DNA of 7,027 bases from JACKGW01 sp964586025. GTDB taxonomy: Bacteria > Planctomycetota > PLA2 > JAEUHO01. The stretch is taken from assembly GCA_964586025.1 (NCBI GenBank), contig CAZPGF010000135.1:1-7027 (forward strand), read 5' to 3'. The notes under the pieces are model-generated. The model was not told the origin of the DNA, did no database searches, and worked only from the letters and a program-made list of their open reading frames with translations. This document shows, one piece after another, positions 1-7,027 of the stretch. The position numbers were made by a program, and so were the translations under genes. The stretch's first letter is position 1. Each line of letters begins with the position of its first letter.

Positions 1-795
1 CAGGCCCACCCAGAAGGCGTGGGATCTCACGTGCCTGACCCTGCGGCGCCGGCACTCCCCGCGGAACCGGCACTCCCCGCGGAACCAGCGCTGCCGCCGG
101 AGGTCCCGCCGCTGCCCGCCGTGCCGCGCCCGCGGACCACCGGGCAAGAGGCCTACGTGCGCGCGATGGAGGAGAGCGAAGTCGTCTTCGCGGTCGGACC
201 GGCGGGTACCGGCAAGACGTTCCTCGCCGTCGTGCAGGCGGTCGAGGCGCTTCGATCGGGACTGACGCAGCGACTCGTGCTGACGCGTCCGGCCGTCGAA
301 GCCGGCGAGAAGCTCGGGTTCCTTCCGGGCGACTTCCACGCGAAGATCAATCCCTACCTGCGCCCGCTCTACGACGCGCTCGGCGACCTGATGACGTACA
401 GCGAGGTGCAGCGACTGCTCGCCACGGATGTCATCGAGATCGTTCCGCTCGCGTACATGCGTGGTCGCACGCTGAAGCAGGCGTTCATCATCCTCGACGA
501 GGCGCAGAACACCACCCCCGCACAGATGAAGATGTTCCTGACGCGCATGGGCGAAGGGTCGCGTGTGGTCGTCACCGGCGACGTCACCCAGATCGACCTC
601 CCCGACGGCTCACCGAGCGGGCTCGTCGAAGCGGTGCGGATCCTCGACGGTGTTCGCGGCCTCTCGGTCGTGCAGTTCTCCGCGCACGACATCCTGCGCC
701 ACCCGCTTGTGCAGCGCATCGTCGATGCCTACGCCGACGACGAATCGCGCCGCGACGTCGCGCCGCGTTCGTCGCGGACGCCGCCGCGTGACTGA
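1..795 (+). CDS. phoH: PhoH-family ATPase (PhoL/YbeZ-like), 5' end outside window
   Basis: PhoH-family P-loop ATPase related to RNA helicases and linked to RNA metabolism, usually encoded beside ybeY. The ATPase domain is complete. Counting from the in-frame GTG at 19, Walker A is GPAGTGKT at residues 60-67, the family signature VLTRPAVEAGEKLGFLPGD follows, Walker B is FIILDEAQNTT with D160/E161, then come GDVTQIDLP and a C-terminal segment with DILRHPLVQRIVDAYA. The frame is open from base 1, and usual family members are about 320-350 residues with an N-terminal RNA-binding-like domain of about 100 residues that is absent here. Neither GTG 19 nor GTG 31 has a well-spaced Shine-Dalgarno site, so I infer the true start lies upstream and the entry is partial. 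A proline/alanine-rich linker with PALPAE repeats precedes the ATPase. The stop (793-795) overlaps the ybeY start, suggesting translational coupling. The family call is very secure; the start is not. Confidence 0.95.
   Translation, partial: QAHPEGVGSHVPDPAAPALPAEPALPAEPALPPEVPPLPAVPRPRTTGQEAYVRAMEESEVVFAVGPAGTGKTFLAVVQAVEALRSGLTQRLVLTRPAVEAGEKLGFLPGDFHAKINPYLRPLYDALGDLMTYSEVQRLLATDVIEIVPLAYMRGRTLKQAFIILDEAQNTTPAQMKMFLTRMGEGSRVVVTGDVTQIDLPDGSPSGLVEAVRILDGVRGLSVVQFSAHDILRHPLVQRIVDAYADDESRRDVAPRSSRTPPRD
49..102 (+). repeat. 18-bp in-frame tandem repeat encoding PALPAE
   Basis: Two identical 18-bp copies (49-66 and 67-84, CCGGCACTCCCCGCGGAA) are followed by a diverged third copy (85-102). They encode PALPAE, PALPAE, PALPPE in the phoH frame and form the start of a proline-rich linker running to about base 135. 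The unit is a multiple of three, so copy-number change would keep the frame. The linker falls where family members join the N-terminal domain to the ATPase. Confidence 0.9.
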
Positions 796-1306
796 CGCCC
801 GAACGCCCCACGCCGCACTCCTGCACCTCGGTGTTGCGCCCGGCGTTCGTGTGCCCGGCGGTGCGGCGGCGTTCCGCGCCTGGCTCTCGCGGCTTGCGTG
901 CGCCGCGGCGGCGGAGGTCGGCGGAGCGGTCTCCCTCGACGTCCTCGTCACCGACGACGCGGGCATTCGCGAGGTGAACCGGCGACACCTCGACCACGAC
1001 TGGGCGACCGACGTGCTGGCATTCCCCGGGACGGAGAGGCCGTGGGAGGGCGCATCGCTGCTCCTCTCGGCCGAGACCGCGCGACGCGAGGCTGCGGCCC
1101 GCGGACACGCTGCCGCGGACGAACTCGCCCTGTATGCGGTGCACGCGGTCCTGCACCTGCTCGGACACGACGACCACGATCCGGCGCGCCGGCGGCGGAT
1201 GCGCGCGGCGGAGCGGCGGTGGCTCGGGGCCCTGGACCGGCCGGCGATCTTCGCCGGGCGCAAGCGCCCGGGGCCGGGGTTGCCGCGTCGAGGCGCGCGC
1301 CGATAA
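788..1306 (+). CDS. ybeY: Endoribonuclease YbeY (rRNA maturation factor)
   Basis: Zinc-dependent single-strand endoribonuclease that acts in 16S rRNA 3'-end processing and late ribosome quality control in the cytoplasm. The 172-residue length is typical. Seen in order: LDVLVTDDAGIREVNRRHL, then WATDVLAFPG, the segment LLLSAETARREAAARGH, and the metal motif HAVLHLLGHDDHD. H119 and H123 are the first two zinc ligands. The canonical third ligand would be at position 129, which is D here, with histidines at 127 and 130, so spacing is H-x3-H-x6-H rather than H-x3-H-x5-H. The C-terminal 20 residues are basic and proline-rich. I chose GTG 788 because it overlaps the phoH stop by 8 nt and gives the family's full N-terminus; there is no clear Shine-Dalgarno site, consistent with coupling to phoH. 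In-frame GTG 851 is an alternative that loses 21 residues. Confidence 0.95.
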   Translation: MTDARTPHAALLHLGVAPGVRVPGGAAAFRAWLSRLACAAAAEVGGAVSLDVLVTDDAGIREVNRRHLDHDWATDVLAFPGTERPWEGASLLLSAETARREAAARGHAAADELALYAVHAVLHLLGHDDHDPARRRRMRAAERRWLGALDRPAIFAGRKRPGPGLPRRGARR

Positions 1307-1317
1307 CGGACGCATCC

Positions 1318-1323
1318 GGAGGG
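1318..1323 (+). promoter_or_regulatory. Shine-Dalgarno site of the kinase gene
   Basis: GGAGGG lies six bases before GTG 1330. It decides the kinase start: the frame stays open far upstream through ybeY, but this is the only start with a strong, well-spaced ribosome binding site, and it falls just after the ybeY stop. Confidence 0.85.
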
Positions 1324-1329
1324 CTTCCC

Positions 1330-2448
1330 GTGGACGCCAGCGAAGACCGACTGATCGCCGAACTGGTGGAGAGCGGCGCGCTCGCCGCGACCCAGGTCGA
1401 CGAGGTGCGTGAGATCCAGGGACGGCTCTCGTCGATGGGGTTGAAGTCGCGGACGCTGCTCTCGCTCCTGTTCGAGCGCGGCGCGATCGATCGCGAGACC
1501 TACGAGGACCTCGAGCGCCGTCGCCGCCGCGCGTCCGGCGGCGAGCAGATCGCAGGCTACCGCTTGCTCGACCGGATCGGCGAGGGCGCGATGGGGGCCG
1601 TGTACCGTGCGCGGCAGTTGTCGCTCGATCGCGACGTAGCGATCAAGGTGCTCTCGCCCGATCTCGCGCAGGACGACGTCCACGTGCAGCGGTTCATGAC
1701 CGAAGCGCGCGCGGTGGCCCGGTTGAACCACACGAACATCATCAGCGGCATCGACATCGGCGAGTCGGCCGGCGTCCGCTATCTCGTGATGGAGTACGCC
1801 GACGGCCTGACGGTCGCCGATCTGCTCGAGCGCGGGGGCGCCCTCGACGAGGAACGCGCCCTCTCGATCACCCAGCAGATGGCACGCGCGCTCGATCACG
1901 CGCACAAGGCCGGACTGATCCACCGCGACGTGAAGCCGGCGAACATCCTGCTGACCCAAGACGGCGTCGCGAAGCTCAGCGACTTCGGGCTCGCCCGCCT
2001 CGAACTCGACAACGAGGCGGTCGCCCGGCGCATGGGCACGCCCGACTACATCAGCCCCGAACAGGCGCGAGGCGACGGCGCCGTCGACGAGCGCACCGAC
2101 CTCTACAGCCTGGGCGCAACCCTCTTCCACATGCTGACGGGCAGGCCGCCGTTCGTCGGTGCGGACGCATCGGCGGTCCTCGCACAACACCTCACCGCCC
2201 CGGCGCCGTCAGTGCTCGACGACGATCCCACGATCGATGAGCGCACCGCCGAGCTCGTGGCCCGACTGCTCTCGAAGGATCCAGCCGCGCGCGGACGGGC
2301 GAAGGAGATCGCCGAGGCGATCGACGCGCTGTTGAAGTCGCTGCAGAACGCACGCCTTGCCGATGCCGGCGCGCGCTCGGCGCGGCCGGGCGGCGCGCCG
2401 GCCACCGGCGGGGCGCCGGCGCCCGTGTCGCGGCGCCGCCGCCGGTAG
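1330..2448 (+). CDS. Serine/threonine protein kinase (PknB-like, soluble)
   Basis: Hanks-type kinase of 372 residues, expected to phosphorylate Ser/Thr on cytoplasmic proteins. Residues 77-about 335 form a complete kinase domain with all catalytic residues: glycine loop IGEGAMGAVY (83-92), VAIK lysine K106, C-helix E125, HRDVKPAN with catalytic D200 and N205, DFG at 218-220, GTPDYISPEQ (236-245) and DLYSLGATLFHMLTGRPPF. Residues 1-70 are a charged, mostly helical extension with no similarity I can name firmly; its pattern of a leucine-rich helix, an EIQ segment and LLFERGAIDRETYEDL resembles small helical N-domains of secretion ATPases, which is only an impression. The C-terminal 32 residues are Ala/Gly/Pro-rich and end in VSRRRRR. 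I see no transmembrane segment, PASTA or other sensor domain, so it is probably cytosolic. It follows ybeY by 23 nt and probably shares its transcript. Substrates are unknown; the FHA protein at the window end is a candidate partner or reader. Confidence 0.95.
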   Translation: MDASEDRLIAELVESGALAATQVDEVREIQGRLSSMGLKSRTLLSLLFERGAIDRETYEDLERRRRRASGGEQIAGYRLLDRIGEGAMGAVYRARQLSLDRDVAIKVLSPDLAQDDVHVQRFMTEARAVARLNHTNIISGIDIGESAGVRYLVMEYADGLTVADLLERGGALDEERALSITQQMARALDHAHKAGLIHRDVKPANILLTQDGVAKLSDFGLARLELDNEAVARRMGTPDYISPEQARGDGAVDERTDLYSLGATLFHMLTGRPPFVGADASAVLAQHLTAPAPSVLDDDPTIDERTAELVARLLSKDPAARGRAKEIAEAIDALLKSLQNARLADAGARSARPGGAPATGGAPAPVSRRRRR

Positions 2449-2661
2449 CGCTCGGGGCCCACGCAAGGGGAACGCACGCCCGGGACGTGCCTTCCCTTCA
2501 CGTTCACCGCCGGTCCGGGTTCGCAGGCGGGGAGCGGAAGGTCGCCGTGGAGGGCGACGTGTGGTTGGCCACTCGAGCCCGACACGGCGGCCTGATCGCC
2601 CCCGATCTGCGAAGCCGCACGTTCGAAAGGTCGAAGACCCCCTGAACGCGTACTCGAGACC
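2449..2661. other. Non-coding gap between convergent kinase and rpmB
   Basis: No credible gene on either strand. It should hold the 3' ends of two converging transcripts, but there is no classic hairpin plus T-run. Weak structures are GTCGCC-N6-GGCGAC at 2541-2558, TTCGA-AAGG-TCGAA at 2622-2635 and GGTC-GAA-GACC at 2629-2639; on the minus strand the last is followed by TTT and is the best, still poor, terminator candidate for rpmB. Stems this size are expected by chance at this GC content. I see no tRNA cloverleaf. Confidence 0.5.
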
Positions 2662-2907
2662 TTATGCCTTGGAGCGCTGCGCAGGCTTCTCGATCACGCC
2701 GCGGCGCAGGAGCTTCGCGGAGACCTTCACGCGCACGACCCGCCCGTCGATCACGGCACGGACCTTCTGCACGTTCGGCTTGAACATCCGGTTCGTCTTG
2801 CCCGTGATCTTCGTGCCGACGCCACCCTTGCTCTTGGCCAGACCGCGAGTCGTGTACTGCCGGCCGGCGCGCGTGCGCTTGCCGCTGAACTGACAGACGC
2901 GGGGCAT
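2662..2907 (-). CDS. rpmB: 50S ribosomal protein L28
   Basis: Small basic protein of the large ribosomal subunit, 81 residues. It begins MPRVCQFSGKRTRAGRQYTT, continues with RGLAKSKGGVGTKITG, the hallmark FKPNVQKVRAV segment, and a C-terminal RVVRVKVSAKLLRRGVIEKP. The glycine-rich insertion before FKPN distinguishes it from the common short NNVSHANN form and is, from memory, like planctomycete L28. Only one cysteine (C5) is present, so it lacks the CxxC pairs of zinc-binding L28 versions. The ATG at 2905-2907 is preceded by an ideal GGAGGT. The gene is single, without rpmG or rpmE beside it, converges with the kinase and diverges from uvrD. The adjacent leader hairpin suggests possible translational control. 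Confidence 0.96.
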   Translation of the reverse strand: MPRVCQFSGKRTRAGRQYTTRGLAKSKGGVGTKITGKTNRMFKPNVQKVRAVIDGRVVRVKVSAKLLRRGVIEKPAQRSKA

Positions 2908-2913
2908 GGGGTG

Positions 2914-2919
2914 ACCTCC
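2914..2919 (-). promoter_or_regulatory. Shine-Dalgarno site of rpmB
   Basis: Read on the minus strand it is GGAGGT, six bases before the rpmB ATG. It is the strongest ribosome binding site in the window and fixes the start. Confidence 0.9.
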
Positions 2920-2921
2920 GA

Positions 2922-2939
2922 GCCGGGAGGGTTCCCGGC
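2922..2939 (-). promoter_or_regulatory. Perfect 7-bp hairpin just upstream of the rpmB Shine-Dalgarno site
   Basis: On the minus strand GCCGGGA-ACCC-TCCCGGC forms a seven-base-pair stem with a four-base loop, ending two bases before GGAGGT. Within it, CCTCC (2926-2930) can instead pair with GGAGG of the ribosome binding site (2915-2919) over a six-base loop. The two pairings cannot coexist. The structure is seen directly; a regulatory role is inferred. Confidence 0.45.
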
Positions 2940-2949
2940 GAGTCGGAAG

Positions 2950-2955
2950 AGCGTA
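2950..2955 (-). promoter_or_regulatory. Possible -10 element for rpmB
   Basis: The minus strand reads TACGCT, matching the TAnnnT core of a -10 box. A start about seven bases downstream, near 2943, would place the whole 2922-2939 hairpin at the head of the leader. No convincing -35 is present at the expected spacing, so this is a weak call. Confidence 0.25.
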
Positions 2956-3044
2956 GAGGGGACGCCCCTCGGCGCTACGTTGGGCCCGAGCGCCGCCGGC
3001 CGACCGGGCCAGGACCGATCGGGGTGACGGACGTAGGAGTGCTT

Positions 3045-3050
3045 TACAAT
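3045..3050 (+). promoter_or_regulatory. Likely -10 element for uvrD
   Basis: TACAAT matches TATAAT at five of six positions in an otherwise very GC-rich stretch. It ends nine bases before ATG 3060, so transcription would start near 3057, at or next to the start codon. A partial -35 (GTGACG, 3024-3029, four of six matches) lies 15 bases upstream, slightly close. The position suggests a leaderless or nearly leaderless message. Confidence 0.45.
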
Positions 3051-3059
3051 CCCGGTCGA

Positions 3060-5237
3060 ATGACCAAAGAGTCCAGCATCCCGGACGCGGACGAGGACCT
3101 CCTCCACGGCCTGAACGAGGCCCAGCGCGCCGCGGTCACGGCACCGCCGGGGCCCCTGCGGGTCGTCGCGGGCGCCGGGACCGGCAAGACCCGCGTGCTG
3201 ACCCGCCGGGTGGCGTGGCTGATCCGCCGGGGGGCCCAGCCCTGGCGGGTGCTGGCGATCACCTTCACGAACAAGGCCGCCCGCGTCCTGAAGGAGCGCC
3301 TCGGAGCGCTGCCCGGGGGCGGATCGGTCGAGGCGGGAACCTTCCACGGCTTCGGCGCCACGCTCCTTCGGCGTCACGGCGAGGCGATCGGCATCGATCC
3401 CCGATTCACCATTCTCGATCGCGACGATCAGTCGAGGCTCCTGAAGGTGATCCTGGAGGACCTCGCGCCCGGCGAGAGCACGCTGCGAGTTCCGGCGGTC
3501 GCCGCGCAGATCTCCTGGATCAAGAACGGCGGTGTCGGTCGCGCGCCGCTCGACCTCGAGCGCCATCGCGCGGTCTCGATCTTCGAGGCGATCGTCGCGC
3601 GGTACGCGGAGCGAATGCGGGCCTCGAACCTGCTCGACTTCGACGATCTGCTCGTCGAGGCCGTGCGTCTGCTGGTCGCGGGCGAGGGGGTCGGGGACGC
3701 CGTACGTGCGCGCTACGAGCATGTCCTCGTGGACGAGTACCAGGACACCAACCGCGTCCAGCGAGACCTTCTGCTGCAGCTGGTCTCCCCCGGCGGAAGC
3801 CTGACCGTCGTCGGCGACCCCGATCAGAGCATCTACCGATGGCGCGGCGCGACGATCGAGAACATCCTCGGCTTCGACGAGGACCTCGGCGGCGCGTCGA
3901 CGGTCGTGCTCGACCGCAACTATCGATCGACCGGCCGCATCCTCGCCTGCGCCGAGGCGGTCATCGCACGCAACACCCAGCGCCATGCGAAGCATCTCGT
4001 CTCGTCGAAGGCGGACGGCCCGCGGGTGGAGGTGCGTCGTGCCTTCGACGGCGACGACGAGGGGCGGCGGATCGCGGCGCGCATCGCGCGCTGGATCGCA
4101 GCCGGCCGCCGTCCTGACGACATCGCCGTGATCTATCGGGTGAACGCCGCGTCGCGGGCGATCGAGATGGCGCTGCGCGAGGCACGGCTGCCGTACCGGG
4201 TGGTCTCCGGCACGGAGTTCTTCCAGCGCCGCGAGGTCAAGGACCTGCTCGCGTATGCGCGCCTCGTCGAGAATCCCGCCGACGACGTCTCGTTCCTGCG
4301 GATCGCGAACGTCCCGCGCCGCGGCGTCGGCGACACGAGCCTCGACAAACTGCGTCGGATCGCGTTCGACCGCGGCGTCCCCCTCGCCGAAGCCGCGCGC
4401 ACGGCAGGCGACGCCGGGATCCAGGGAAGGGCGCGCAGCGGCCTCGCTTCGCTCGTCGCGGTGCTCGACCGCGTGCGGGCGCTGCCGCGCAAGCCGGTCG
4501 CCGCGGTGCTGGCCGCGCTCGCCTCCGAGAGCGGCTATCGCGCCACGTTGGAAGGCAGCAGCGACGAAATCGAGCGCGGCCGGATCGAGAACGTCGACGA
4601 GTTGATCGGCTTCGCCCGCCAACTGGACGAGCGCGAGCCGGACGTCGATCTGGCCGCGTTCCTCCAGCGTGCCGCGCTCGTCAGTGAGCAGGACGACGTC
4701 GAGGAGGACGGCGGTCGGATCCAGTTGTTGAGTGCCCACGCCGCCAAGGGACTCGAGTTTCCGTGCGTCGTCGTCGCGGGTGCCGAAGAGGAGTGGTTTC
4801 CGCACGCGCGAAGCGTCGATGAGCCCGGCGGTGTCGAGGAGGAGAGGCGCCTCTTCTACGTCGCGATGACCCGCGCCGAGGACGAACTCGTGCTCTCGTA
4901 CGCGACGTCGCGCACGTCCTACCTCGGCGCGCAGCGACGACTGCCGAGCCGTTTCCTGCAGGATCTTCCCGCGGACTCGGCCGAACGACTCGACGGCGGG
5001 CCGTCGTGGTCCCCCGCGGCGCCGGTGCCGCCATCGACGGACGTCGAGGGACCCGTGGTGCGCGAAACCGGCCCCGCCTTCGCCCGTGGCGATCGTGTGC
5101 AGCACCCGTACTTCGGGACCGGCGTCCTCGCCGACGTATCGGGCTCCGGCGAGGAAGTCCGCGTCACCGTCGCTTTCGATGCCGCCGGCCATCGCGTCCT
5201 CTTGTTGCGTCACGCGCGACTGACGCGGCTCGTGTAG
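3060..5237 (+). CDS. uvrD: UvrD/PcrA-type superfamily 1A DNA helicase
   Basis: ATP-dependent 3'-5' DNA helicase of nucleotide excision and mismatch repair, also involved in clearing stalled replication or transcription complexes. At 725 residues it has normal family length. Motifs in order: Q motif LNEAQRAAV (Q22), Walker A AGAGTGKT with K43, motif Ia TFTNKAA, GTFHGFG, motif II VDEYQDTN (D225/E226), motif III GDPDQSIYRWRGA (252-264), motif IV LDRNYRST, motif V SAHAAKGLEF (558-567), motif VI FYVAMTRAED with R605. Residues 677-725 hold the C-terminal GDRVQHPYFGTG domain typical of PcrA/UvrD, which contacts RNA polymerase in better-studied members. Motif V reads SAHAAKG where many relatives have TIHSAKG, a mild variation. 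I chose ATG 3060; in-frame GTG 3024 and GTG 3039 lie in or upstream of the probable -10 box. The gene shares a transcript with the activator 16 nt downstream. Confidence 0.95.
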   Translation: MTKESSIPDADEDLLHGLNEAQRAAVTAPPGPLRVVAGAGTGKTRVLTRRVAWLIRRGAQPWRVLAITFTNKAARVLKERLGALPGGGSVEAGTFHGFGATLLRRHGEAIGIDPRFTILDRDDQSRLLKVILEDLAPGESTLRVPAVAAQISWIKNGGVGRAPLDLERHRAVSIFEAIVARYAERMRASNLLDFDDLLVEAVRLLVAGEGVGDAVRARYEHVLVDEYQDTNRVQRDLLLQLVSPGGSLTVVGDPDQSIYRWRGATIENILGFDEDLGGASTVVLDRNYRSTGRILACAEAVIARNTQRHAKHLVSSKADGPRVEVRRAFDGDDEGRRIAARIARWIAAGRRPDDIAVIYRVNAASRAIEMALREARLPYRVVSGTEFFQRREVKDLLAYARLVENPADDVSFLRIANVPRRGVGDTSLDKLRRIAFDRGVPLAEAARTAGDAGIQGRARSGLASLVAVLDRVRALPRKPVAAVLAALASESGYRATLEGSSDEIERGRIENVDELIGFARQLDEREPDVDLAAFLQRAALVSEQDDVEEDGGRIQLLSAHAAKGLEFPCVVVAGAEEEWFPHARSVDEPGGVEEERRLFYVAMTRAEDELVLSYATSRTSYLGAQRRLPSRFLQDLPADSAERLDGGPSWSPAAPVPPSTDVEGPVVRETGPAFARGDRVQHPYFGTGVLADVSGSGEEVRVTVAFDAAGHRVLLLRHARLTRLV

Positions 5238-5243
5238 CGGTTT

Positions 5244-5247
5244 GGAG
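5244..5247 (+). promoter_or_regulatory. Shine-Dalgarno site of the FHA activator
   Basis: GGAG lies six bases before ATG 5254 in the 16-nt gap after uvrD, which supports that start and independent translation initiation in a shared transcript. Confidence 0.75.
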
Positions 5248-5253
5248 CCAACC

Positions 5254-7027
<1,774 letters not shown>

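Noticed and set aside
898..1329. Long N-terminal extension of the kinase frame back through ybeY
   Set aside because: That stretch is Arg/Gly/Ala-rich out-of-frame ybeY sequence; GTG 1330 has a strong ribosome binding site and lies after the ybeY stop.
610..2190. 526-codon minus-strand open frame opposite phoH, ybeY and the kinase
   Set aside because: It spans three conserved plus-strand genes and shows no family signature.
2541..2558. GTCGCC-N6-GGCGAC as a transcription terminator
   Set aside because: No T-run follows on either strand, and a 6-bp stem is expected by chance at this GC content.
2449..2661. tRNA or small RNA in the kinase-rpmB gap
   Set aside because: TTCGAA-like stretches resemble a T-loop, but no acceptor, D or anticodon stems can be built around them.
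2357..2893. 178-codon plus-strand frame across the kinase end, the gap and antisense to rpmB
   Set aside because: It is very Arg/Pro-rich, has no motif, and overlaps two real genes on both sides.
3024..3059. Earlier uvrD start at GTG 3024 or GTG 3039
   Set aside because: The extra residues do not resemble the family N-terminus, and both codons lie in or upstream of the probable -10 box; ATG 3060 gives a normal-length protein.

Overview
This is a GC-rich (roughly 70% by eye), densely coding bacterial chromosomal segment. The long overlapping open frames on the opposite strand are by-products of that GC content. I infer a member of Planctomycetota or a similar GC-rich lineage with moderate confidence. 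The reasons are the form of ribosomal protein L28 (a loop reading GGVGTKITG before the FKPN segment), a soluble PknB-like kinase with a helical N-terminal extension, and an FHA-GAF-sigma-54 activator. Myxobacteria and other GC-rich phyla share the signalling genes, so a database search of L28 and UvrD would be needed to settle the lineage.

Layout: (1) 1-2448, plus strand: a compact operon of a PhoH-family ATPase (5' end cut by the window), the 16S rRNA-processing endoribonuclease YbeY (8-nt overlap with phoH) and a serine/threonine protein kinase 23 nt further on. (2) 2449-2661: a 213-nt gap in which I see no gene; it lies between the convergent kinase and rpmB. (3) 2662-2907, minus strand: rpmB (L28), alone, with a strong Shine-Dalgarno site and a perfect hairpin directly upstream of it. 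(4) 2908-3059: a divergent promoter region. (5) 3060-5237, plus strand: a complete UvrD/PcrA-type DNA helicase with all expected motifs. (6) 5254 to the window end, plus strand: an FHA-GAF-AAA+ sigma-54-dependent activator, 16 nt after uvrD and cut by the window end before its DNA-binding domain.

How the genes relate: PhoH and YbeY are a classic neighbouring pair in RNA metabolism and ribosome quality control, and rpmB adds a ribosomal protein nearby. The kinase and the FHA-containing activator are the two halves of a plausible phospho-threonine signalling route (kinase writes, FHA reads, sigma-54 activator responds), but they sit in separate transcription units and the link is inference. I found no mobile element, CRISPR array, RNA gene or clear sign of recent transfer. 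Most of the window is ordinary housekeeping content. The points most worth checking are the rpmB leader structure, the possibly leaderless uvrD start, the kinase/FHA pairing and a one-residue shift in the YbeY metal site.
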